Shown here: positions 35,978 to 46,848 of the stretch, in pieces | Position numbering within the stretch: the first letter of the stretch is position 1 | Layout: each line of letters opens with the position of its first letter | From: Paramacrobiotus richtersi | Lineage: Eukaryota > Tardigrada > Eutardigrada > Parachela > Macrobiotidae | Length of the DNA stretch: 64,000 nucleotides | Direction of reading: 5' to 3' | NCBI GenBank assembly: GCA_034698045.1 | Contig: JAQGAU010000001.1 | Location: 48,447 to 112,446, forward strand | The notes under the pieces: model-generated | What the model saw: the letters and a program-made list of their open reading frames with translations, nothing else | Databases searched by the model: none | Told to the model about the DNA's origin: nothing | Made by a program: the position numbers and the translations under genes

Positions 35978-37516
35978 ATGGGTCTCCTTTTGGTGTGCTG
36001 CTGGTGTGCGTATATCTTCGTTGCCTTGCTATTTCTGGTAAGGGACTGATAAAAATATTTTGCAGTCAACCATAACACAAGAACTTACTGTACGATCGGT
36101 TAAACTAAGAAAAAATGAGTTTATAAAAATACTTTTATTAGATAAAAACTTTTACGATTACATATATCACTAATATTAATATAGCGATTTTTTTGCAAAA
36201 TAGGTCGCTTGTGCGGCGTCACCGGCGCTAGCCAGCCACCACCTGGTAGTCGCACAATCTGCGCAAATCGACGTACTGTGGAAGCGGCATACTGCACTAG
36301 GTTATGTCTTCTTCCTCTGCGCCATCTTTCACTCTTCTCATAATATTATCCTGGCAAAACTGCGGAGTAACGATAAGGATGTACGTAGGGAGTGGGATCC
36401 GGAAGAATGACGAATGTAAACCCGTTTGCGGATATATCTTGGATTTTCTGGTAAAAAGACGACCGATTAAATTAAATTAAACATTTACTGTAATATTATT
36501 ATTATTATTATATTATATTATTATTATTGTTACTTAAATATTATTATTGTTACTAACTTGAGTCTGTTAAAAAGTTAATGTATGGCACACGCAAGCTCGA
36601 AACGTGTTAGCTTTGTTTATATTGTTGTATTCTGTAACATAACCGAAATTAAATTAGTTTATACATTAATTAGAATCGATAAAATACTTATTTCAAAGGT
36701 AATTAAAAATTAATTAGAAGTTTATTTGAAAATTTAATTACAACTAATTAACGGTCGGATGTGTATTAATAACTTAAAAATGTGTAAATAATTACTGCCG
36801 CCTGCTGTCTCTATGCTTCAGTTTGCAAGGTAGTCATCAAGATACTATAAATTTCTTAATGCACAGACAATTTCTGTACTTTTGTCTTTTTTTGGTAGAT
36901 TTGCCTTATCTCATCGGTGACAGCTATTGGACTGTTATGCACAAGCTTTCGGATTTATTTTGATTCAGTCGACAACCGAGAAAGTTTACACCGCATGTAT
37001 TATTCTGCCGTAAGTATACGATGTAGACATTTGCGTGTTATAACCCTAGCTATCGTATTTTTTTTATTATATTTTAAGGCTTTTTGCTTAATATGTTATC
37101 ATAACTTTTGTGTTCCGTGATTTTGTTGTGACTTGTTTCAGTGTTTCTCTGTTGTCGTCTGATTCGATGGCTTTATATTTCATCAAAATGTGTCTTGCTT
37201 TTATACTTCTATAGATGTTATAGCTAAGTCAGTTTAAATTTTAAACGAAATCATGCAGTCCATATAGTCAATCGGTTATTGATACATACCTTATTGTACA
37301 GTCTAGTTGTCCAAATCCGCCTTGTGTTTATTACAGATTTTGGGGCTGGTGGTGACCATTCCCGCAGTGATTGTTTTTCCGGGCGTGTTGTTGTACTACT
37401 GTGCTGCTGGACTGCACAATCTGCTAGCTGCTGTCAGTACACCACATCGTTATAGATCATTCGGGATTTCGCATACAATGTCATATTCTTCTGAATCTGA
37501 ACATGGTGGTTATTAA
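35978..37516 (+). pseudogene. Four-TM family gene 4, frameshifted in exon 2
   Basis: Exons 35978-36037, 36204 to about 36450, 36899-37009, 37337-37516 follow the family layout. Exon 1 is MGLLLVCCWCAYIFVALLFL; exon 2 opens VACAASPALASHHLV and LWKRHTALGYVFFLCAIF. After DKDV (around 36380) the frame needed for the conserved end (ECKPVCGYILDFL then GTAAAA donor) is offset by one base and the original frame hits TGA. Either it is a recent pseudogene, the gene ends early, or the base is a sequencing error. Exons 3 (TAIGLLCTSFRIYFD, MYYSA) and 4 (ILGLVVTIPAVIVFP) are intact. Exon 4 ends in a longer Ser/His-rich tail than the others (SFGISHTMSYSSESEHGGY). A five-codon upstream ORF precedes the ATG. 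If the shift is an error the protein is about 197 aa. Confidence 0.7.
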
Positions 37517-37612
37517 AAACTGCTTTGCACATTTCTCTACGACAAACCTTCTCATGCTGTATATATAGCGAGATCATAAGAGAAACTGAAGTCTTTACAT
37601 TACATCGACATG

Positions 37613-37618
37613 AATAAA
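37613..37618 (+). terminator. Polyadenylation signal of four-TM gene 4
   Basis: AATAAA about 97 bp after the stop codon at 37516, on the coding strand. Its presence argues that gene 4 is or was recently transcribed. Confidence 0.55.
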
Positions 37619-38718
37619 TATTTCAAATGTTTTTCGGCAAAAGCCCGGTCGTAAAGTTTTACAGCAAAAAGCAAAAGCAATGCGAACAAAAAAGTCAAAA
37701 TACTTAAACACAACCCACATATAACTATGTACTGACATAACTGCAATAGTTATTTTAGCACCACCTTCTTTAATTTGAATCTCATTCCCAATAAAGATTT
37801 AGTAAACCTACACATTATGGTTCCTAATTGTGTGGCTTCGTATTTCAACAACTGCAAAACTGTATTTTATATAACAATTTTGCGCCCATAGAACAAGAGC
37901 TTATATAATACAAAAATCGAAATTTTCGGCTACCGACACTGAAAAAATGCAGTAACGCTTTTCTGCTGCTTTGGAATTTCAGTTGCTAAAAATCACGATC
38001 ACAAGAATATTACGATAACACCGGATAATTTTATGACGCACATGTATCATAATCCATATCAGAGGAATGTGTAACCCTACGCTGATTTGATGTATAAACC
38101 TGTGAAGACTTTTTATATCAACCAGTTACGAATGACCAATTCGCGGTCGTCTAATAATCGTAGTGGAATGGCACAAACTCGGATGCGATATGGAGAGGGG
38201 CGTTTGTTAAGATATTTTCATTATGTCAATGTAAATCTTTTTTATGGTATGTTTTTTTTTTAAGTTGTGGTAAGCTTTCGCTACCATAGTACACACTTTT
38301 ACAGCCAAATTTTGGCAGGAAGTTAGAACAATAAAGACGCATTAAATATATTACTATAATATCTTTGGTCGTAATCCAATCAACTCAATGTTCTTGCCAA
38401 CCTGTAAACTACGAAATCTGTTTGTTTTATAACACACGTGTTTCGCGGCAGTGTCCATCAACCTTTCAGTTTGAGATAATTTTTACAGGTGACCTTTGTA
38501 CTGGCAGATCGTATCAGTTATTGTTGTTTCTCGTACAGTGACTGCTGATACTGATTCTGTGTTATGTAAGCTCATGTCATGCGTCGATTATATCCTTAAC
38601 ATTCCTGGAACAGCCACTTTCCGCGCAACAGTTTTTAATATTTGTTTTTCTATTTTGATCTAATTTATTATTATTATTCTGTAAACGTGGTTTGCATGGT
38701 ATTCTTCATCAGTTTACA
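37619..38718. other. Spacer, nothing recognised
   Basis: AT-rich sequence with no open frame of note, no repeat and no similarity to the four-TM family that I can see. Confidence 0.4.
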
Positions 38719-39867
38719 ATGGCAAAATATCATCGAGACGCTTGGTGGATTATTCTGCTCTTCCTGTTAGCATGCGTTGGTAATTCTGCGCATTATTTAG
38801 TTACATGAAGTGTGGAAATATTGAATAACTAAAGCACTTTCAGGAATAATTACTAATGCCCGGTCAATAACGCAACCAAATGAAGCGGCCATCACAGATA
38901 CTAAGCAATCTAGTGATTGTGTCCCGGAATTGAGGAGTCTGGAGAAACGGTCTGGAGGTTAGGCTTTTTGGACATATTCCCACATTTTTAATTTTAAAAT
39001 TGTACATAGAAATTTTAAAACGCAGGATTTCACCGGAAAAAATGTAGGAATCAGTAGTAAGGAGTTTATTGAGTAACAACTTATTATAAAACAATTATTA
39101 ACAAAGTTCCTTCAGGTAACATATGGATATCACAACGTATATTGATCCTGGATGTTAAATTTTATTATTTATTTATTATTTCTGTGCTTGGCGCACGTAC
39201 GTACTCGACTTCTTCAGTAGACTAAAATGCGCGAAACTTTTTTATTTTACGTGTTAGAATGAACTTTCAAAATATGCACTTACTAAATTGCTATAGCAAT
39301 ATATATATATATATGCTATAGGCGTTAGGTTTTTCAGTTACGTATCCAAATATTCACCCAATACTTCTTCTACGATCCGAACATGTTTTAGGCCGGCTAG
39401 GTAATCAGCGAAAAAGAGAGTACACCGCTCAGCCGCGGCAAGGTACGTAAATACATAACATTTTCTAATTATTTATACCACTTATCATGATCAGTTTCCT
39501 TTACAAAAAAAATAATAGCCGATCTGCTCAACGAAAAATAAATAAAAGGGCGGCTAAACAAATCGATCCATGCATATCTTGATTCTCTGTTTTTTTTTTT
39601 GTTTTTTTTAGTAAAACAAAGTGGCAAATTTATTTCTTTTCCGGCTATACAAGTTCTGCGAGTCAACACAGTTCAATTCTTTTTTCAACTAGCTGTTCTT
39701 TATGCGCACCAAACAAGCGAGATCGATTGACGCTTTTTATTGCCGTACGGTTATACTGTGATGGAAGAATAACCAATTATTGAATTTTATCTACGTTAGG
39801 AAACAGGCGACACAGCGGACGCCCGGGCGGTTGGACCCGGAGCACCCGGCCATCCAGAGGCGGATGA
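38719..39867 (+). CDS. Candidate secreted peptide precursor (about 97 aa, four exons)
   Basis: Exon 38719-38779 encodes a clean signal peptide (MAKYHRDAWWIILLFLLACV). Exons 38844-38957, 39392-39442 and 39800-39867 join with matching phases (all phase 1) to a stop at 39865-39867. The mature part has basic cleavage motifs: ...RSLEKR / SGGRLGNQRKR / EYTAQPRQGNRR / then a Gly/Arg-rich end. That is the layout of a neuropeptide or peptide-hormone precursor, but no known peptide is recognised. The donor at 38958 (GTTAGG) is poor; without that splice the protein stops after EKRSGG. In another frame the last exon reads a longer acidic stretch ending YLCGSPFRLMLL. A minus-strand frame at 39777-40040 competes for the same DNA. 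Uncertain. Confidence 0.35.
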
Positions 39868-40707
39868 GGATAGTGATCCTCAGTTGAGATCCACAGGTTA
39901 TCTGTGCGGAAGTCCATTTCGACTGATGCTCTTATGATGCGCAGTACCAAAACCACTACCGTGGCGGTACTGAGTTGATGACAAATATTCCTGTGGATCC
40001 TGTGTAATCTGTACATAGTGAGCGTATTGGAGAATTTCACAACGTTTTTCCTGTTCTATGGGATTTCACCCTCTCTCTACTCTTTTATGTCGAAGTTTTG
40101 ACAAAATGGAATCATTTGCATTGTATTTTTCGCTGAATTTTTGCAGTGTATTTTCGTATCATAATTAAGGTACGCTCGCTTTTATGTTTGAGTGACCTTT
40201 GACCGCTTGGATGTTTTTGCTTGCCTTTAGCTGTTAGTAAAATGTTTGTCAAAAACATTTTTGAACATTGTGCGGAGTACTTGACAATCGGCACGTATGC
40301 CGACTGGAAACTACATTTTTCAAAGGACGAATCTTTGCAGTCCCATATAAACCTTAAAATTTCTTATAATAAAACTCTTTGGTTTTCTCACGAATTTTGC
40401 GCCTGACAATACCTGCAAAAGTCTACGACGGCGAATATGTATTCTTTGCGGATAATTTTCACATGCACACATTCTTGCTTTTCTATCAACGTGCCATGCA
40501 ACTCTTTTTTTATTTTAACGTTTCAGTTTTTATCACCTGTTAAAAATTATTCACACGCTACGTCTAAGATCTACAGAAACACGACCACAAATCAACAACA
40601 GCAGGAAAATTTGTCAGCAAAACTGAGATCTCTTTAGTCGACGGTTCGCACCACAGCTCGCATTGTTTCTGGGTTCTTTGCATAGCTCCATTCAGGTCCA
40701 CGTAGTT
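39868..40707. other. Spacer, 3' of protease P1
   Basis: No gene recognised. Short open frames on both strands lack motifs. Confidence 0.4.
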
Positions 40708-43700
40708 TCAACCAAACCGAATCAGTGGTGGCCCGGATGGAGTGTTCGACTGTTGGTTGTTGTTATCTTGTACACCGCGGACCGAATTGACCCAGGACAT
40801 CAGTTGCCACACATTAGAATATGCGCCTATACGAAACGGAATATTTTACCAGTTGTCGATCTGCTTTAACACAGTTCCATTTTTCATTGCATGACTTGAA
40901 CTTACGTACCAAAAACATCAGTTCGGCCACACCCTGCAACAAATACGGTCAGCATTAGTTCAGACAAGTAGTCATGATCTGCACGTCTAATGCCGTCGAC
41001 GCGCATTTTGGCCTCTAGCCGTACTTAATTGCTGTCAAAGTGTTGTCAGTTCTTGTAATGGTTTAAGCGATGTTTTTTGAAACTACATTTCTTTACGAAA
41101 CAGTATATATAGATGCTCTCCGAAAACTTCATGTCATGCTTTGTGCTTTAATTTTCGAGCTAATGCAGTTGGGACTATTTTCTTCCTCTCATTGCGAAAC
41201 ATGCTGATAATACATTCGGTTCCTATTCGGTTCCTATTTCGGTTCCTAACTATTTACGCGAATGAATGTGTCATACGCGATCGATAAACTTACCAACACC
41301 AAATGACGTTACTCCAACAATTTCGAAACGATTCTGTCGCCGGCACACCAGCGGACCACCTGAAATGATTCGGACATTCAGATCGGAAACTCTCATTGCA
41401 CAAAGACAAGTAGTGCTATACAGCGCTGACCTGAATCGCCATTACAACTATCGTGTGAAACTGGATAAATGCTTCCCGCGCATACATGGCTATTCGTTAG
41501 TGAGATCAGTCCAGGAAAGGCCTGATTGAAAAAGGTTTGACAGGTTGTTTGCGGCACCAATGGTACGTCCGTTTCCATTAAACGACTGGATCCGCTAGCC
41601 GTAATGTCCACTTGACCTTTAAATTATATTCAATATTAATGCTACGTATCTTTCATCTGATAGTAAAATGAATACTGAGCACAAAACATAAAGTCTCTGC
41701 TAATCAAATTGATCCGGTCACCTACGTCTTTTTCGCTGCATCTGCGTCGTTAAGCCATATCCAGCGATGAAGCATACTGTCTGCAAAACCACAGAGTTAC
41801 TGTTTTTCATGATAACTTTCCAATAAAACAACCACAAAGAGCTGTTTAGTATTATGAATATACCCCGGGTGTCGGCGCTTCCGATGGCATACAAACAGGC
41901 TTGACAAAAGGCGTAAAGGTCACGGGTGTCGATAGTCTAATCAGTGCGATATCATTGCTGAAACTCTGGCTGTTGAAGCTCGGATTGGTAATCGCAAAAG
42001 CTGCACGGTAGTCCGTGCCGCGCTGCGGATCTCCCAGGGTTGCGTTGAAATCAATGGCACCCATTCGTAACAGCAGATTTTGTGCGGGCTTACTAGAAAT
42101 AAACTATATTCTAATCCAATTGTGTCAGACTCTATCTTTTTATATCAATGACTTGTGTTCACAGTGTTTTACAATCATTCACGACATGTAATTTATAACG
42201 AAATTCTTGAATAATAACAAAAGTAATAAGTCATAATACAAACTATTAACTGTTACAAATAACTGAAGAAGAAGATATCTGTAGCGAAAGGAGTCAATAT
42301 AGTACTTGGTATTGAAATGCTTTACGATATTGCAAAGGTTAATTAGATAGACTCGATGTATGATCGAACTTGTCTACCACAGCATTTTTGGTTCCTTACT
42401 CTACAACGCAATGGGCAGCGGTAAGTACCCAGTTCTGGTCCAGAAGAACTCCTCCGCAAAATTGCCCTGAAATAATGAAAATTATAAACACGTTGTTTAC
42501 AAAGCTTACGTTACAAGACAAAGGTGGCGTTATAGTAAATAAAATTACAAAAAAAAGTTTACAGATTTTTATGTCACAGCCTGCATTCTTGTGATTACGC
42601 TGTTTTGAGAACGGTTGATAAAAGCCACAATACTACGTTTCGCTACATTTCTTCTTTGATAGCAGATTCCGAGTGTTCGCCGTAATAGGCTTACTCATTC
42701 ATATTCAATGTAAATATATGTACTACAATTTTGGCGTAATATCAAAAATGGTAACCGTTTTTATTTTTTCAAATTTAATATTTCAAATTTTATCAAAGTA
42801 AGGTATTAAACAAGTTTCCAGATGAAAAACCATGATGATAATGGCTAAAACAGATTAACTTTAAACACACTTTGTCTTTACCAATGCTAAAATTATGACT
42901 TCATAATTTCGCCGTAACAAAACAACTAAATAAATAAGAAATTAGGTCGGACTAAGGATCAGGCAAATTCAGCAATGATTCATTTGAACTGTAACTCCAA
43001 CTTTAACCAACTGTAACGCGGTCCCACTGTACAGTTCCGTTTGAAAATACTCACCGTTATACCGCGCATCCACAATAGCCACCATATACGGCCACGCCCC
43101 CAGCAGGGCCGGATGCCCGCCAATGATCCGCCCCTGCCCGGGCTGGACAATGGGATTCCCGCAGTCGGCCGAGGGCGGCGGCGCCATCGTCCAGGGGAAC
43201 GGCGTCGTGGGGGGCGGAGCTGTGGGAAAGGTCACCGGTGGGGGCGGCGTCCAGGGGAAGAAGGGAGGCGGGGTGGTAGGGAAAAAAGGGGCGGGGGTTT
43301 GTGGGAAGATATTACCGCCGCTGGTTATCGGGAAGAACTGGGCGCGGAATCCCCGGCGGCGGATCTGCGAACCCCGCTGACCTTGGGCGCAGAAGACGGC
43401 CACGATGGTGTTGGTGGTGGAGGTGAAGATGTTAAAGTCGGCTTTATCAGCACGGATTACTGCGTACAAAGGGAAGGTTGCGTAAGAACCGGGATAAAAC
43501 AAGCAAATTTAGTAGCGCATAGGTAAAGAATGTAATAAATGTAGCAAATGTACAGAGGTACGTATAATGAAACTGTAAAATTATAGGAATAACTGGAGTG
43601 CAAGGTTAAAAATTATAATCAGTTCGTAAAGCCAAAAACTTAACCTTCTTAATTTTAAAGCTGCCCATGTATACAGTAATGCCTGTGTACTTATTATAAC

Positions 43701-45546
43701 ATTTACCCGACTCTGTAAAGCCGCTGCACTACACTTGCTGTTGCAGTGCTAGTTGCTGACGCCAACTATCAGTTGATCCAAAATAGTATCGAAAATTTTT
43801 TTTTGCTTGTGATAGATTGATAAATTTCTGTTTAAATATAAATTGCTTATAAATCAATGTACTTCATTCTGAAATTCATGCAAAACATCCCAAAAAATAC
43901 GTTGGCGCAGTTCAGTAACTAATCAGTAGACCAGGGGAAATAAAAAGTTAAAAAGTGCAATATGAAAATTTTTTTGAAAATGCAAGGGAAAACCAGTCGC
44001 TTACAGATGAATGCTTGGCCTTGTGGACCCAAGGCAAAGTAGTCCTTTAAGCTGCACGCCGGTCCTAATTGATTGGCATACCGTCCGTCCACCACTGCCA
44101 GGAAGTCCCGACCCGGAATGCCAAACGGCTCCGTAAACTGGATTTGTACCTGTCCAACAGATTTTTAATTCTTTAATTGTATACTAATAAAGTAGTATTT
44201 TTCTTACTACATCTGTAAATCTCATTTTTCAAAATGATTTGTTTTTGTGCATTCTTTACGTTTTACTCAGATAATTACATAACATTTTCTCTTCGTCCGT
44301 TTTGAACTGGAAATGAATTACAAAAGATCCATCAAAATAAATCTGAATTTATATGTCTATTAAAATGGTAAGATTGTGTTGGAAATGTCCATTGTGCAAA
44401 TGAAAAAATGCAGACAAATTACACTATACGAATCAGTTATTGTACTGCGCTGTTTTGGAAAAGATGCCATTCTTCACTTTGCGCCATTGTACTACGAGTC
44501 TACGCGTATACGTCTACTACAGTGCAAAAGCAACTATGTACATGTCTTTTTTCGGGTTTTAAAAGACAACAACGAAATTAACGAATCTTATTAAATAATC
44601 ATAAAATCTGTATCACCGTACAGCGAAAAAAGCAATAGCTGTAGGTAAATATTATAACCATTGTAAACAACCATTTTCGAAAACATTTCAGTCACCCTTC
44701 TGACAGCGAGAAAATAGCTTACTATTATGAAGAGAAGCAAATAAATAGAACACTGATTCCTTAAAAAAACAGGCGCAAGTAAAATATTTTAAATTAAACT
44801 AAATCTACAAATCCGTTAAGGAAAGCTTGATCTATCTGTAGAGCCCTTTCAACCCGAAACCGACGATTCAGCAATCAAAAATATATATTTAATCAAAAAC
44901 ATATATTTATATAGTTATAAAATAAACAAGAAATGAAAATTAAATACTTCACAAGTATTGAAACGCTTGGATGGAAAGTGACAAACTGGAAATTCTATCT
45001 ATAGGTTGACGTACAACATTCCCAGGTGGGACCGATATTGTCCACCGGCATTCGGCATAGTCCGGATAACTTCCGGGATAATTGGGCGGATACCAAAACA
45101 TCCCCGCGCCGGCCAAAAATCCACCGCAGGCTATGCCGTACAAAAAATTTTTATACACAACGGTTAAGAAACGCATTTAAATTGTAAGCACTGACCAAGG
45201 AAAATAAGAAGATTCACGCGCGTATCGTAAAGTTATGTAGTAAAGTCATAACAATGAAAAATTAAAACATAATAAAAGTAATAATTAGCAGCAATTAAAA
45301 AGCAGAATAAAGACCAGCTATACTGTACATGCGGCATAACAAAATTCCATAAAAGAGTGTAAATTTTATATAGAAATCGCTCTACCGGAAACAAGCGAAC
45401 GCTAGTATAAACCAATACGTACACCGTTATTACGAACTCGCACATGCTTTCCAGTTTTGCAATCAGTTTATAAAACGATTAAACTACTTACATTGAGCAA
45501 TCAAGCAATTGAGCCAACTGGCAAAAATAATAAAATAAATAAACAT
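40708..45546 (-). CDS. P1: secreted CUB / Pro-rich / trypsin-like serine protease, 488 aa
   Basis: Coding exons on the minus strand: 45492-45546, 45015-45130, 44005-44149, 43055-43459, 42400-42466, 41864-42092, 41726-41780, 41431-41616, 41294-41359, 40910-40933, 40708-40826 (489 codons, phases consistent). Exon 1 is a signal peptide (MFIYFIIFASWLNCLIA). Exons 2-4 form a CUB domain: CGG, PPNYPGSYPDYAECRWTI, FLAVVDG, and IRRRGFRAQFF at the end. A Pro/Thr-rich linker of about 40 residues follows, then CGNP and the activation site R-IIGGHPALLGAWPY. The triad is complete: His in VLTAAHC, Asp in SNDIALIRL, Ser in SCNGDSGGPLVC. The Asp before SCNGDSG predicts cleavage after Lys/Arg. The C-terminus is a short Asn/Gln/Pro tail. 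Such CUB proteases are secreted zymogens; the substrate is unknown. Confidence 0.9.
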
Positions 45547-45830
45547 CCATTTCCCCAACAAATTATCCATATTATTATTAAACCAAAAAAACCCCAGTGA
45601 CTTTTTTGTCACCTTACTCCCATTACGATCAAAACTAAAATTTAAAAAAAATCACACATCCATTCTGGTCAACAACAGCATGATTAATTACAGGCGCGGC
45701 GTCTACACCGAAAAAAACAGCCGTGTAAAATTACCGCGTAACACCATTGTCATTGCCATCTTCCACACAATGATGACAATGCTGACAGTGCGTAAAAAAA
45801 TGAAAATCACTTTTTCAACCGTCTATACTG

Positions 45831-45960
45831 TATAAAACAGGAGATCCGGCCCAGCCAGCACGTTCTTTTACTTCAATTTTCTTTAGCAACAATACAATGA
45901 ACCTGACGACAGCGTTTTCAGTTTATTTTACTGCAATTCTACCGGTTCTTTGTGGTGGGT
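45831..45960 (+). promoter_or_regulatory. TATA box and possible signal-peptide exon on the plus strand
   Basis: TATAAAA at 45831-45837 is followed by an ATG at 45897 that opens MNLTTAFSVYFTAILPVLCGG, a good signal peptide ending in the CGG that also begins the CUB domain of P1, then a TGA unless spliced (possible donors GTGGGT or GTGATG). I could not find a continuing plus-strand exon before the P2 gene. It may be a relic of a protease 5' end or the start of a short peptide gene, divergent from P1 (start at 45546). Confidence 0.3.
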
Positions 45961-46848
45961 GATGATGTTTTCATCAATATCGAGTATCTTCCAAACTGGA
46001 TGGTGTGTTGTGGTTTGCGACACCACTGTACCGTTTGTCACGTGTACTACGGGGAAATCAGTTGGAGCTGGTGTTGACACAGTGGCGAGTGGTCAGTTTA
46101 GTTAACCGGTGGAGAATGATGTCAATGTCAATAAAAAACGTGACGTGTGATTCTCACGCTGGAGATTAATGACTTGTGTGTGTTTTGATTGGGATGCTGA
46201 TCAATAGAGCGGATAACTGACGGGACCGTGCTTTTAAGTATATGTATAGTTTTCAATAATACGATCTGTCGTTCGCTTTATTTGGCACCACAAACTAATT
46301 GTTTTTGACCTAATTTTATTCTTTTTTTGAGCTGACACAAATTTTATAAACAATGTAATAAGCAGACATCGTCGTTAAGGGTACCACGAACACAGACAAG
46401 CATTTCCTTTCTGTAACAAAATAGTTATATTCTGAAAGAAAAAACTCTGGTTGTGCAAGACGTTATAAACTAATTAGATGTGTATTATTGTTAAAGAAAC
46501 GCTTGTTTTGGAGAAATGTTACGAAAGTTTTGTTACGTAAGGTAAATTCTATTTCGATTCGTTTAGTTTTATCGCTATAAAATAAATTTTAAACATTTTT
46601 ATGCAACGGAAATAACGTGAGGGAATTAACGAGTACATACCAAACAATTCAAACATTATCAAATATAATTCTATTCCGAATACTGTGCTGTTTATTCAAG
46701 CGGTTCAGATGATCAAATACATCGTTGTTTACTGTATAATAGTCCTCCCAACCGAAAACCACCGAAGTGTATAAGTTACGAGGAAAAACAACAAGCGAGC
46801 GGGATGTTGCGACGTTTCACAAAAGGTCATCCATCTTTTAATGACCGA
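45961..46848. other. Spacer 3' of protease P2
   Basis: AT-rich sequence with no supported gene; contains the presumed P2 3' UTR. Confidence 0.4.

Noticed and set aside
43041-43526. 161-aa plus-strand Gly/Arg-rich open frame
   Set aside because: Antisense of the P1 CUB/Pro-rich exon; the composition is simply the complement of the proline codons.
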